A stretch of DNA of 8,166 nt from Pseudomonadota bacterium (GTDB taxonomy: Bacteria > Pseudomonadota > Gammaproteobacteria > Enterobacterales > Enterobacteriaceae): assembly GCA_023454395.1 (NCBI GenBank), contig JAEYFY010000239.1:1-8166 (forward strand), read 5' to 3'. Both the position numbers and the translations under genes were made by a program. A model generated the notes under the pieces. That model made no database searches. It saw nothing but the letters and a program-made list of their open reading frames with translations, and was not told where the DNA came from. Shown one piece after another: positions 1-6,904 of this stretch (the first letter of the stretch is position 1; every line of letters begins with the position of its first letter).

Positions 1-169
1 GAAGCACCTCGCGACCACCGTCGGAATAAAGAACAAATGCACCTAAGCCAATCTGAATAAGGAATGCGCCACCAACTGTACGTAGTCTAATTGCACGTCG
101 ATTGCTGGAAAACAGAATGGCTATCAAGATTAATGTTGCCATTCCGACCAAGCTCATAATGAGTTGCAT
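1..169 (-). CDS. Concentrative nucleoside transporter, NupC/CNT family (5' part only)
   Basis: This is the N-terminal 56 codons of an inner-membrane nucleoside uptake protein; the rest lies beyond the left edge. The visible protein starts MQLIMSLVGMATLILIAILF, a first hydrophobic segment, followed by the family-typical SSNRRAIRLRTVGGAF stretch (residues 21-36) and a second hydrophobic segment. This matches my memory of Vibrio cholerae CNT (SLIGMAVLL, SSNRKAINLRTVGGAF) and resembles E. coli YeiM/YeiJ more than NupC itself, so no symbol is given. CNT proteins co-transport nucleosides with Na+ or H+. The ATG at 169-167 is preceded by AGGGA seven bases upstream. It is separated from yjjV by a 288-bp spacer with its own promoter and CRP-like sites. 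In E. coli the deo operon lies on this side of yjjV, so deo genes may follow off-window (inference). Confidence 0.85.
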   Translation of the reverse strand, partial: MQLIMSLVGMATLILIAILFSSNRRAIRLRTVGGAFLIQIGLGAFVLYSDGGREVL

Positions 170-251
170 TGAAGGGTCCCTGTTCACATAAAAATTTAAT
201 GGATTATCAATAATGCCCTTGCCAGAGATTATTGACTCTTTTTGCCAGATA

Positions 252-257
252 ATTATA
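252..257 (-). promoter_or_regulatory. -10 element of the nucleoside transporter promoter
   Basis: The minus strand reads a perfect TATAAT here, 82 bases upstream of the transporter ATG. It would put the transcription start near 245 and a leader of about 76 bases. No good -35 hexamer lies 16-18 bp upstream (GAGGGT or neighbours), which is typical of an activator-dependent promoter. Two CRP-like sites lie upstream at suitable distances. The start position is inferred from the -10 alone. Confidence 0.45.
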
Positions 258-277
258 CCCAGTCTAAGAAAAGAACC

Positions 278-293
278 CTCGATATCCACCACA
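278..293 (-). promoter_or_regulatory. Weak CRP-like site, promoter-proximal
   Basis: The minus strand reads TGTGG-N6-TCGAG. The left half matches the CRP half-site TGTGA at 4 of 5 bases and the right half matches TCACA at only 2 of 5. Its centre (285.5) falls at -40.5 relative to the start predicted from the -10 element, the usual class II CRP position. It is 52 bp from the stronger site upstream. Support comes mainly from position, not sequence quality. Confidence 0.3.
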
Positions 294-329
294 AATAGAG
301 TCTGAAAAAAGTAACAAAAAAGTCATAAA

Positions 330-345
330 TGAGAGATGCGTCACA
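330..345 (-). promoter_or_regulatory. Probable CRP site, promoter-distal
   Basis: The minus strand reads TGTGA-CGCATC-TCTCA, nine of ten conserved half-site bases of the CRP consensus TGTGA-N6-TCACA. Its centre (337.5) is at -92.5 relative to the predicted start, on the same helical face as known class I sites. With the weaker site at -40.5 it reproduces the two-site spacing of the E. coli deoP2 promoter, where CytR sits between CRP dimers. The intervening DNA has only a poor CytR-like octamer (GTTACTTT against GTTGCATT). Confidence 0.55.
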
Positions 346-457
346 CAAAAAGAGGAAAAAACGCATTTATTGAATAGGCTAAATAGAGAGAAAACATCAT
401 TCGATTAACAAACCATGTATTCCGCTTTAACCAGCAAAGTTAAATGCAATTCAAGAA

Positions 458-1240
458 TTAGGTAATATTGTTAAGCCCAAATAATTGTAGGCTATTGAGA
501 TAGAGTTGCTCTGCGATCACCTCTGGTGATCCTTGACGCAACTCACAGAGTTGGGAAAAAACGTTCTGAATACGTTCAGGGCGATTAGGCTCACCTTGAA
601 AACCACTCACAGGCATATCAGGAGCATCTGTTTCTAATAACAGAAATTCTAGTGGTAACGACGCAATTGCACGGCGCGTTTTCTGCGCTCGCTCATAAGT
701 AATCGTTCCACCAACGCCAATAAAATAGCCTTGCTGAATAAACTTTTCTGCCTGTTGCAGACTTCCTGCAAAACCATGAATAACCCCTTTGCGAGGCACA
801 TCATAACGACGTAAAAGCGCACTTAACTTATCGTGAGTTTTACGTGAATGCAGGATCACCGGCAAATCAAATTCGATTGCGAGTTTAAGCTGTGCAATTA
901 AAAACGCCTCTTGCTTTTCAGGCTGAGGATTATCCATATAATCATCAAGCCCTATCTCTCCGATGGCAACACAACGAGGAGCTGTTTTTAATTTCTGTTT
1001 TAATTCCAAGAGATGCTGTTCAGTGTGCTCTTCAATATATAAAGGGTGTAACCCCAATGCACAATATAATTGATGATGATTATTAGCTAACTCTGCAACA
1101 ACATCAAAATTCCAACGTGCAACAGCGGGAATAATTATTTTTTCAACATGAGCTTGATGCGCTAGTGACAAGCTGTTGGCAAGATCATCATAAAAAACAG
1201 GAAAATCAAAATGGCAGTGAGTATCAATAAATTTATTCAT
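458..1240 (-). CDS. yjjV: TatD-family metal-dependent hydrolase YjjV
   Basis: This 260-residue TIM-barrel protein belongs to the TatD family of amidohydrolase-fold, divalent-metal-dependent hydrolases; relatives have DNase activity, but the substrate of YjjV itself is not settled as far as I know. Metal-ligand motifs are complete and in order: the HxH pair H8/H10 in DTHCH, E95 in GEIGLD, H131 in ILHSR, H155 in VIHGF and D205 in ETDAPD. Length matches the E. coli protein. The ATG overlaps the last 8 bases of yjjU, and a GAGG about ten bases upstream lies inside yjjU, so translation is probably coupled. It is the last gene of the pair. No clear intrinsic terminator follows its TAA. Confidence 0.93.
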   Translation of the reverse strand: MNKFIDTHCHFDFPVFYDDLANSLSLAHQAHVEKIIIPAVARWNFDVVAELANNHHQLYCALGLHPLYIEEHTEQHLLELKQKLKTAPRCVAIGEIGLDDYMDNPQPEKQEAFLIAQLKLAIEFDLPVILHSRKTHDKLSALLRRYDVPRKGVIHGFAGSLQQAEKFIQQGYFIGVGGTITYERAQKTRRAIASLPLEFLLLETDAPDMPVSGFQGEPNRPERIQNVFSQLCELRQGSPEVIAEQLYLNSLQLFGLNNIT

Positions 1241-2297
1241 TCTGAATTTGCCTCACGTCAGGATGTACGCTCCGCGTTCCCTGCTGAATAATAGAAGCAT
1301 TCTCCGCTTTATCAGCCTTCGCTTCTTCTTCAAACAAGCTAAAGACTTTTTTATCATACTGTTTGAATTTTTTCTTAGCGAAATGTTGACCAATTGTCGC
1401 CAGAAAATAGCGCCCACAACGTCTACCCACATGATAATCATGATTTAATGCATTTAAACGACTTCCTAATGCACTAGATTGCAATGTCGTTGGTGGATAT
1501 ATTTCAATAACTACAACATCTTCTGGGGGAGATTGGATAAATTTAATTGTGTCGGTATAAGTTTCGATATGTACTTGTGCCATCTCCATAAAGCGCTGTA
1601 AACGACTATTTTCAAACCATCTCCCCATACGATCAACCCATTCTGTTGTGTATTGATATTCAGAAGGAACGGTACGAACAACGACAATGGTACGACAGCC
1701 ACGTCGATAAGCTTCTCTCACAGGAATAGCATCACTGATACCCCCATCATGATAAACAACATCATGAAATAAGACACCATTACGATAAAAAGCAGGAATA
1801 GCGCTCGATGCTTTGATTATATCAAGCCAAGTCGGTTCATCGGGCTGAAAGTAATTTGCCTGAAAATTATCAGAACGACTTGCCACCATATAAAATTCAC
1901 GACCCGCATCAAAACGGCGTAATGCTGTTGGTATATCAAGAGGCATCTCTTTGGCTGTCGTTTCTATATACCAATCAAGATCGAGTAAATTGCCGCCACG
2001 GACAAAGCGAATGGGATTGAAGAATTGGTTATTGGTTGTATAGCGATTAATAATTTTACGTGCATATCCACGCTGACCACAGGCAAAAGCAGATAAATTT
2101 TGCGCCCCTGCAGACACCCCGAGTAAAATATCAAAGGGATCAAATTGTGATCGCATAAATTCATCAAGGACACCCGCAGTAAAGATCCCACGTTGCCCCC
2201 CGCCTTCACAAACTAAAGCAACTTTACCTTGTGGTAATGATGATTGAAATTCGAGTGCTGTAATATTATTTAATGTGACAGGTATATACTTCCCCAT
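1233..2297 (-). CDS. yjjU: Patatin-like phospholipase family protein YjjU
   Basis: This protein of 354 residues carries a patatin-like Ser-Asp hydrolase domain: a glycine-rich oxyanion loop GGGQRG (32-37), nucleophile elbow G60-V-S62-A-G64, and catalytic Asp in D184-G-G. Together these imply acyl-hydrolase or lipase-type chemistry; the physiological substrate is unknown. I see no signal peptide, so it is probably cytoplasmic. The sequence closely follows E. coli YjjU through the RYFLATVG region, then ends in a divergent charged tail. The start is placed at the ATG at 2297, not an ORF extension to 2336: it begins MGKYIPVTL, like E. coli MGQRIPVTL, and has a strong AAAGGAG site five to six bases upstream. 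Its stop overlaps yjjV by 8 bp. A weak promoter candidate (ATGACG, 17 bp, TATCCT) lies in the 128-bp gap upstream. Confidence 0.93.
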   Translation of the reverse strand: MGKYIPVTLNNITALEFQSSLPQGKVALVCEGGGQRGIFTAGVLDEFMRSQFDPFDILLGVSAGAQNLSAFACGQRGYARKIINRYTTNNQFFNPIRFVRGGNLLDLDWYIETTAKEMPLDIPTALRRFDAGREFYMVASRSDNFQANYFQPDEPTWLDIIKASSAIPAFYRNGVLFHDVVYHDGGISDAIPVREAYRRGCRTIVVVRTVPSEYQYTTEWVDRMGRWFENSRLQRFMEMAQVHIETYTDTIKFIQSPPEDVVVIEIYPPTTLQSSALGSRLNALNHDYHVGRRCGRYFLATIGQHFAKKKFKQYDKKVFSLFEEEAKADKAENASIIQQGTRSVHPDVRQIQNE

Positions 2298-2417
2298 AAT
2301 GTCTCCTTTATACAACTTAACAAAGGATACCCTCACATTTTTTTGACGTCATTAATTTTACGTATTCATACAAATAAATTAGACACTATCTTCTTAGCGT
2401 ATGACTAGCATAAAAGA

Positions 2418-2434
2418 AAATCATATTATGATTT
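2418..2434 (-). terminator. Weak hairpin at the end of the BON gene, possible terminator
   Basis: A perfect 7-bp inverted repeat, AAATCAT and ATGATTT with a 3-base loop, spans the stop codon of the BON-domain gene. On the minus strand it is followed by TCTTTTATG, a broken T-run. The stem is almost all A-T, so termination would be inefficient. Some read-through into yjjU is possible. Confidence 0.25.
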
Positions 2435-2770
2435 GATATTTACATCTGAGTCTACGCTTTTAACACCTTCAAGTTTTTCAATAACTTGTAATATTTTTTC
2501 TTCTTGCGCTTTACTATCAACAAAACCTGAAAGAAAGACATGTCCAAATTCAGTACGAATAGAAATATTGTCACTATCGATGTCTTGCATTGGCAATAGC
2601 GTCTCTTTAATTTTATTAGAAATAGAAGTATCACTTAAATAGTGACCCGTATTATTCCCATTATTATTAATTTCGCTATACCACGATGTTTCAGCTGATG
2701 CGCCCATACTGACAAAAGCTAAACCCATTGACATTACTAGCGCTAATTTTAGCGTTTTATATTGTTTCAT
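2426..2770 (-). CDS. Exported single-BON-domain protein at the osmY locus (OsmY-like)
   Basis: A protein of 114 residues. Residues 1-26 look like a Sec signal peptide: K2 and K8, a hydrophobic run from about 9 to 22, then ASA before the likely cleavage at A26/E27. Residues about 48-113 form one BON domain, with the glycine motif FGHVFLSG (75-82) and the closing EGVKSVDSDV (101-110). BON domains are thought to bind membranes or phospholipids in the periplasm. E. coli OsmY, in the same place downstream of prfC, has about 200 residues and two BON domains, so this is a half-size counterpart or a replacement. The ATG at 2770 is preferred over an in-frame codon at 2788, because GGGGGAGA lies just upstream of it and the signal peptide then begins normally with MKQYK. 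Osmotic or sigma-S control is plausible by analogy only. Confidence 0.8.
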   Translation of the reverse strand: MKQYKTLKLALVMSMGLAFVSMGASAETSWYSEINNNGNNTGHYLSDTSISNKIKETLLPMQDIDSDNISIRTEFGHVFLSGFVDSKAQEEKILQVIEKLEGVKSVDSDVNIKS

Positions 2771-3155
2771 TGCTCTCCCCCTAATCACAATAACGGCGAT
2801 AGGAAATATGTGTGTTTTAATATCTGTATTTTTATGAAGTACTACAAAATTTTAACAATCCAAGCTATTACACTAATAAGCTATTAGAGTTAAATAAAGC
2901 AAAAAATAACAAATAAAGACTAATCCTAATTATTTTATTCTAATAATAACTAATAAAACTATAAAAAAAATTACATATATTTATAAATAAGTATAAAAAC
3001 GGGCATCATGTTAGCAGAAAAAAACAGGAGTAATTCCAAATGAAGAAGGGTTTTTCGGTAGGATATTAGGGGTATACAAAACACATTTAACAAAGAAAAT
3101 CGGCTCTTTCACTGAGGTTTATTAAGAGTAAATACTCAACAAAGCGAAGAAACAA

Positions 3156-3184
3156 AAAAGGCTATATTAAAAATATAGCCTTTT
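3156..3184. terminator. Bidirectional intrinsic terminator (prfC end)
   Basis: A perfect 9-bp stem, GGCTATATT (3160-3168) and AATATAGCC (3172-3180), closes a 3-base loop and is flanked by A4 on the left and T4 on the right. On the minus strand the stem is followed by six T residues, so it is most likely the terminator of prfC, about 220 bp past its stop and beyond the ERIC repeats. On the plus strand it is followed by TTTTC and could stop a transcript from the other side. Confidence 0.75.
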
Positions 3185-3203
3185 CATTAAGTTAAATACT
3201 CAA

Positions 3204-3266
3204 AATAAGTATGTGACTAGTGCGAATAAACGTAGTCAACAACGCTGCAACTTGAAACATAACAAC
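3204..3266. repeat. Partial (right-half) ERIC-like repeat
   Basis: About 60 bp from 3204 match the right half of the adjacent full ERIC element at roughly 50 of 60 positions, offset by exactly 126 bp. Shared blocks include AAGTATGTGACTAGTG and ACGTAGTCAACAACG. The left half is missing: the outer-end-like sequence TACTCAAAATAA (3197-3208) runs straight into the element centre. The right boundary, where it abuts the next copy, is approximate. Confidence 0.7.
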
Positions 3267-3268
3267 AC

Positions 3269-3397
3269 TCTTACTCTAAATAATTCGAGCTGTAACTAGG
3301 CGACAAGTGAATGAGTCGCTAGGAGCATACATAAGTATGTGACTAGTGTGAATGAACGTAGTCAACAACGTTACAGCTTGAAGTATGACGAGTAAGA
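3269..3397. repeat. ERIC (enterobacterial repetitive intergenic consensus) element
   Basis: A 129-bp imperfect palindrome centred at 3333. The outer arms TCTTACTC and GAGTAAGA are perfect, TTCGAGCTGTAAC (3284-3296) pairs with GTTACAGCTTGAA (3370-3382) at 12 of 13 positions, and ATAC/GTAT pairs at the centre. The core (GGAGCATACATAAGTATGTG and flanks) is recognisably the ERIC core GGAGCTTACATAAGTAAGTG, and the length is close to the 127 bp usual for ERIC. It starts eight bases past the prfC stop, so it lies in the prfC 3' untranslated region and can fold into a long RNA hairpin. Confidence 0.88.
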
Positions 3398-3405
3398 ACG
3401 AGTAT

Positions 3406-4995
3406 TTAATGTTCACGGGTCTGATGGAATTCAACCTCAGGATAACGCTCACGCGTTAAATTCAAGTTAACCATCGTTGGTGCGATATAAGTTAAATTAT
3501 CGCCACCATCAAGTGCCAAGTTTTGTTCGTTTTTACGTTTAAACTCTTCGAGTTTTTTCTCGTTATTACACTCGACCCAGCGTGCTGTTGAAACGTTAAC
3601 GGATTCATAAATCGCTTCAACGTTATATTCACTCTTCAATCTTGCAACAACCACATCAAACTGAAGCACACCGACAGCACCTACGATTAAATCGTTATTC
3701 GCCAGTGGTCTAAAGACCTGTACAGCACCCTCTTCTGATAGCTGTACCAACCCTTTAAGTAACTGCTTCTGTTTTAATGGATCACGTAAACGAATACGGC
3801 GGAACAATTCTGGGGCAAAGTTTGGAATACCTGTAAACTTCAGGATCTCGCCTTGGGTAAAGGTATCACCAATTTGAATTGTACCGTGGTTATGAAGACC
3901 GATAATATCCCCTGGATATGCATGTTCAACGTGAGAACGATCGCCTGCCATAAAGGTTAATGCATCAGAAATCACCACATCTTTTTTAATTCGAACTTGG
4001 TGTAATTTCATTCCTTTATCATACATACCAGATACAACGCGTAGGAATGCAACACGGTCACGGTGTTTAGGATCCATATTGGCTTGGATCTTAAAGACGA
4101 AACCTGTGAATGTTTCTTCCGAAGCGGTAACTTCACGCATATCTGTTTGGCGAGGCATTGGTGCTGGCGCCCATTTTACGAGGCCATCAAGCATATGGTT
4201 AACACCAAAGTTACCTAATGCAGTACCAAAGAACACTGGGGTTAATTCGCCAGCTAAAAATGCCTCATGATCAAATTCATGAGAAGCACCTAATACTAAC
4301 TCTAATTCATCACGTAATTGACTTGCTAAATCATCACCAATAGCTTCATCAAGTTCTGGATTGTCTAACCCTTTGATGACGCGAGAATCCTGAATGGTAT
4401 GTCCTTGTCCTGTTTGATAAAGATAGGTTTCATCTTTCAGAATGTGATAAACCCCTTTGAAGAGTTTTCCGCAACCAATAGGCCAAGTCACAGGGCTACA
4501 CGCAATTTTTAATTCTGTTTCAACTTCGTCCATGACTTCCATTGGATCACGAATATCACGGTCGAGTTTATTCATAAAAGTCAGAATTGGGGTATCACGT
4601 AAACGTGTTACTTCCATTAACTTACGAGTACGATCTTCGACCCCTTTAGAAGAGTCAATTACCATTAAACAGCAGTCAACTGCGGTTAAAGTACGATAAG
4701 TATCTTCTGAGAAGTCTTCGTGCCCTGGGGTATCAAGTAAATTTACGAGGCAATCTGCATAAGGGAACTGCATGACTGAGGTTGTAATAGAAATACCACG
4801 TTGTTTTTCCATTTCCATCCAGTCAGACTTTGCATGCTGATTTGAACCACGACCTTTTACGGTTCCTGCACGTTGAATTGCTTGTCCGAATAACAACACT
4901 TTTTCAGTGATGGTTGTTTTACCCGCATCGGGGTGGGAAATAATGGCAAAAGTTCTACGACGAGCAACTTCTTGCTGAAAAATAGGATTAGACAT
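3406..4995 (-). CDS. prfC: Peptide chain release factor 3 (RF3)
   Basis: RF3 is a translational GTPase that recycles RF1/RF2 from the ribosome after peptide release. The protein has 529 residues, the same length as in E. coli, and is nearly colinear with it. GTPase motifs are intact: P-loop HPDAGKTT (21-28), GISIT (67-71), DTPGH (88-92) and NKLD (142-145). The C-terminal domains run to the family ending FHQTREH. The ATG at 4995 is chosen over a TTG codon immediately upstream because it gives the standard N-terminus ([10 protein letters not shown]). The ribosome site is weak (AGAAGA about ten bases upstream). A 277-bp spacer separates it from the AbiE module, so it should have its own promoter. 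In E. coli the upstream neighbour is yjjG, absent here. Confidence 0.98.
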   Translation of the reverse strand: MSNPIFQQEVARRRTFAIISHPDAGKTTITEKVLLFGQAIQRAGTVKGRGSNQHAKSDWMEMEKQRGISITTSVMQFPYADCLVNLLDTPGHEDFSEDTYRTLTAVDCCLMVIDSSKGVEDRTRKLMEVTRLRDTPILTFMNKLDRDIRDPMEVMDEVETELKIACSPVTWPIGCGKLFKGVYHILKDETYLYQTGQGHTIQDSRVIKGLDNPELDEAIGDDLASQLRDELELVLGASHEFDHEAFLAGELTPVFFGTALGNFGVNHMLDGLVKWAPAPMPRQTDMREVTASEETFTGFVFKIQANMDPKHRDRVAFLRVVSGMYDKGMKLHQVRIKKDVVISDALTFMAGDRSHVEHAYPGDIIGLHNHGTIQIGDTFTQGEILKFTGIPNFAPELFRRIRLRDPLKQKQLLKGLVQLSEEGAVQVFRPLANNDLIVGAVGVLQFDVVVARLKSEYNVEAIYESVNVSTARWVECNNEKKLEEFKRKNEQNLALDGGDNLTYIAPTMVNLNLTRERYPEVEFHQTREH

Positions 4996-5057
4996 CAATG
5001 GTGATCTTCTAGTTGATAGACGAGAGAATGTAAGACACTGATATATTTCTATAAGTA

Positions 5058-5086
5058 ATAATTAAAGTGACTATAAAGACATTCAA
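5058..5086 (-). promoter_or_regulatory. Candidate prfC promoter
   Basis: The minus strand reads TTGAAT, a 17-bp spacer, then AATTAT, each hexamer matching consensus at 4 of 6 bases, 63 bp upstream of the prfC ATG. It is the best sigma-70-like pair I see in the spacer, but the DNA is AT-rich and chance matches are expected. Confidence 0.25.
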
Positions 5087-5197
5087 CCCGTAAGTTAATC
5101 TTAATTGGCGCTTATTTTCGCCTATCTTGCCTGTATACACAATCAATGGTTGCGTAATTGGTTACCATTTCTACAATTTAAACTGCAATACTCGATC

Positions 5198-5220
5198 TTG
5201 TAACAGTTAATATTGTAACA
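5198..5220. repeat. Paired TTGTAACA direct repeat in the spacer upstream of prfC
   Basis: The octamer TTGTAACA occurs at 5198-5205 and 5213-5220, a period of 15 bp. The block also forms an imperfect palindrome with outer arms TCTTGT (5196-5201) and ACAAGA (5218-5223). It lies about 50 bp past the end of the toxin remnant. It could be an operator or chance; no known box is matched. Confidence 0.4.
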
Positions 5221-5272
5221 AGAGAACAGCATGGAAGCGTTCAACACGACATAAATGTCTATTTTTTAGAAA

Positions 5273-5943
5273 TCATATACCGAGAACATCTTTCAGCTTT
5301 TCTAGGGCTTGTGCATGTTTTTCATTCGGCATTCTTGCCAAATTGATTTGTTTCCATTTGATGGCAGGAAGCTCACTGGCTCCATCCAAGCCGAGTAAAG
5401 ACCAATTGGGCTTTCGATATTCTCCAAAAGCCACTTAACATCAAATAAGTCTCTTGGATGCTGTCTATCCAATGCTGCACATATCTTTCCTGCATAAAGA
5501 TCAGCCAGATCAACAACAGGCATTTCAACATAACCAAATTCGTCTTCTACGGCTGTACAAACTTCCATCAACTTTGGTTCATAAACAGTACCGCGCAATA
5601 CTGGTGATAGCTCGACTTTGATCTGCACACCATTGCGAGCAACGATCAACCTCAGGGCATCGCGTTTTGACCGATAGGCTTCTGTTAGCTCGACGTCTTT
5701 AAACGCTATTTTTAAATCCGCGCTAATAGCATCAAGAGCATCACAGATTTCCTGTAAAGCATCATCACGGCTTTTCATTGGCAGATACACCAAATCAATA
5801 TCGACCGATAAACGAGGAAAGTCTCTGACAAATAAATTGATTGCCGTACCACCTTTGAGCGCAAAGCATTTCTGTTTGGCAACGAAAGGCAATACTTGTA
5901 TCAAAAGCTGTACTTGTTTGTAATAAATACTATTTCTATCCAT
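5273..5943 (-). pseudogene. AbiEii-type nucleotidyltransferase toxin, internally deleted and frameshifted
   Basis: Type IV AbiE toxins are nucleotidyltransferase-fold proteins neutralised by AbiEi. The first 173 or so residues are typical: GGTAINLF (31-38), the metal-binding SVDIDL (46-51, D48 and D50), VQIKVELSP (106-114), and the late motif with K153 and RDLFD (164-168). After WLLENI (171-176) the open frame changes to an unrelated 37-residue tail and stops at 5302. In another frame, from 5413 to the TGA at 5273, the DNA encodes 46 residues starting KPNWSLLGLDGASELPAIKW, which is the C-terminal end of this family as I remember it. The 70-80 residues that normally separate these parts are missing (full-length relatives are about 290-300 residues, from memory). 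An internal deletion that also broke the frame explains both facts. Its ATG lies one base after the AbiEi stop. If translated, the product is 213 residues and probably inactive or altered. Confidence 0.8.
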
Positions 5944-5944
5944 A

Positions 5945-6787
5945 CTAAACTGATCCTTTACTTGCCAATGCCATATGCTGAGGTACTGTTATTAGATACT
6001 CTGTATCTAACTTTCCACCTTTAGCAACAACACGTTTACCTGAACCTAAATCGTAATTTTCTACCTTTAACTTATCAAACCAAGAATAAGCTTGGCGTTT
6101 TGCAAGCCAAAAGAACAAGCGTTTGACTTTTACGCTTTTACACGCTTTTAAAAGCGTATCAAGCTTTCTTGGAGATAAGTTTACCAACCCCTGCATTAAC
6201 TCATCGGCATGTTCAAATGACACACTTTCAGGCAAATCCACTAACACCTCTAATATGGCTTTTTCCGGACATGAAAAATACACAGGTGGCAATTGCTCTT
6301 CCCATTTATACTCTTTAACGAATGCTCTATCTTTTAATAAGCTATCAGGCCAAAGTTTACTTGTACTATGCCCCTCGAACTTAATTGGTAATGACAGTCT
6401 CGCAAGCCAGGAGGGAAGCTTTCTCGCCGCATATAAATGAATATGAGGTGTACTCCCTAATGACAAATATTGTGACAAACCAGATATGGAAAGCGCTGAC
6501 AATCCACCGACCACAACAGGTGGAAGTTGTTCATCTACACTTTTATCCATCATACGCTGCATAGAAGCTACTACGCCTTCCCAAGTGACAGATCGGGAAT
6601 ACTGGCTGTAAACACCTGTAGCTAGTAGCAATAACGTATCGGTTTTGACAGCGTTATCTAATGAATGAGCACTCAAGCCCTGCTCTGCAAGCCATTTTTT
6701 TGTAGCTAACATGCCATAAGGTAAAAGAGTTTTAAGAGACTGCTTATAAGACTTTTTCGCCGTTTCTCGCTGGGAATGACTAATCAT
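5945..6787 (-). CDS. AbiEi antitoxin / transcriptional repressor, type IV toxin-antitoxin system
   Basis: This 280-residue protein matches the AbiEi_3 type of antitoxin. The N-terminal winged-helix domain (about 15-85) shows YGMLATKKWLAEQGLS, then a typical VYSQYSRSVTWEGVVASMQ, and the C-terminal domain (about 95-255) ends with YDLGSGKRVVAKGGKLDTEY. No frameshift or missing segment is visible. Family members block AbiEii action without forming a stable complex and repress their own operon. The stop is one base before the toxin ATG, the usual antitoxin-first layout with likely coupling. Two palindromes upstream are the probable operators. The start is the first in-frame ATG; its ribosome site is poor (AAAGGA about 14-20 bases away), suggesting low translation. 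Intact antitoxin beside a broken toxin makes it an orphan regulator or a possible anti-addiction factor (inference). Confidence 0.88.
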   Translation of the reverse strand: MISHSQRETAKKSYKQSLKTLLPYGMLATKKWLAEQGLSAHSLDNAVKTDTLLLLATGVYSQYSRSVTWEGVVASMQRMMDKSVDEQLPPVVVGGLSALSISGLSQYLSLGSTPHIHLYAARKLPSWLARLSLPIKFEGHSTSKLWPDSLLKDRAFVKEYKWEEQLPPVYFSCPEKAILEVLVDLPESVSFEHADELMQGLVNLSPRKLDTLLKACKSVKVKRLFFWLAKRQAYSWFDKLKVENYDLGSGKRVVAKGGKLDTEYLITVPQHMALASKGSV

Positions 6788-6829
6788 TTCTAAACACCAA
6801 ATCCTTTCTCTAGTTTATCTTTTTATCAT

Positions 6830-6852
6830 TTTACGGCGAAAATCGCCGTAAA
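6830..6852. promoter_or_regulatory. AbiEi operator, proximal palindrome
   Basis: A perfect 10-bp inverted repeat, TTTACGGCGA and TCGCCGTAAA with a 3-base spacer, 23 bp in all, ends 43 bp upstream of the antitoxin ATG. The core ACGGCG/CGCCGT recurs once more, 74 bp further upstream, and nowhere else that I noticed. AbiEi proteins are known to repress their operon by binding paired inverted repeats, so this is the likely autoregulatory site. Confidence 0.75.
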
Positions 6853-6904
6853 ACCTAAATTTAATAAACTATCATAATAAGGAGTGGTTTAATATTTTTT
6901 CCAT

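Larger units (their letters stand above)
2771..3405. other. 635-bp intergenic region between prfC and the BON gene
   Basis: There is no convincing gene here. The left part (about 2790-3000) is very AT-rich and should hold the minus-strand promoter of the BON gene. The best candidate I see is TTGTTA, 18 bp, TAAAAA near 2830-2860, which is weak. The middle holds tiny plus-strand open frames (3009-3069) and a bidirectional hairpin terminator (3156-3184). The right part (3204-3397) is occupied by ERIC-type repeats. Confidence 0.6.

Noticed and set aside
361..457. Intrinsic terminator downstream of yjjV
   Set aside because: There is a T-run on the minus strand (GCGTTTTTTCC), but no local stem directly before it.
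892..1086. Plus-strand open frame of 64 codons inside yjjV
   Set aside because: It is antisense to a well-conserved gene, shows no recognisable domain and has no convincing ribosome site.
2298..2336. N-terminal extension of yjjU by 13 codons
   Set aside because: The ATG at 2297 has a strong AAAGGAG site and matches the E. coli N-terminus; the extension would put that site inside the coding region.
3204..3397. A possible two-repeat CRISPR fragment
   Set aside because: The repeats are about 60 bp and palindromic at ERIC scale, diverged by about 15 percent, and carry the ERIC core; there are no short identical repeats with unique spacers.
4996..4998. TTG start for prfC one codon upstream of the ATG
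   Set aside because: The ATG gives the 529-residue length known for RF3, and the TTG has no better ribosome site.
6123..6440. Plus-strand open frame of 105 codons inside the AbiEi gene
   Set aside because: It is the longest shadow frame in the window but is fully antisense to an intact AbiEi with clear family motifs, and its protein resembles nothing I know.
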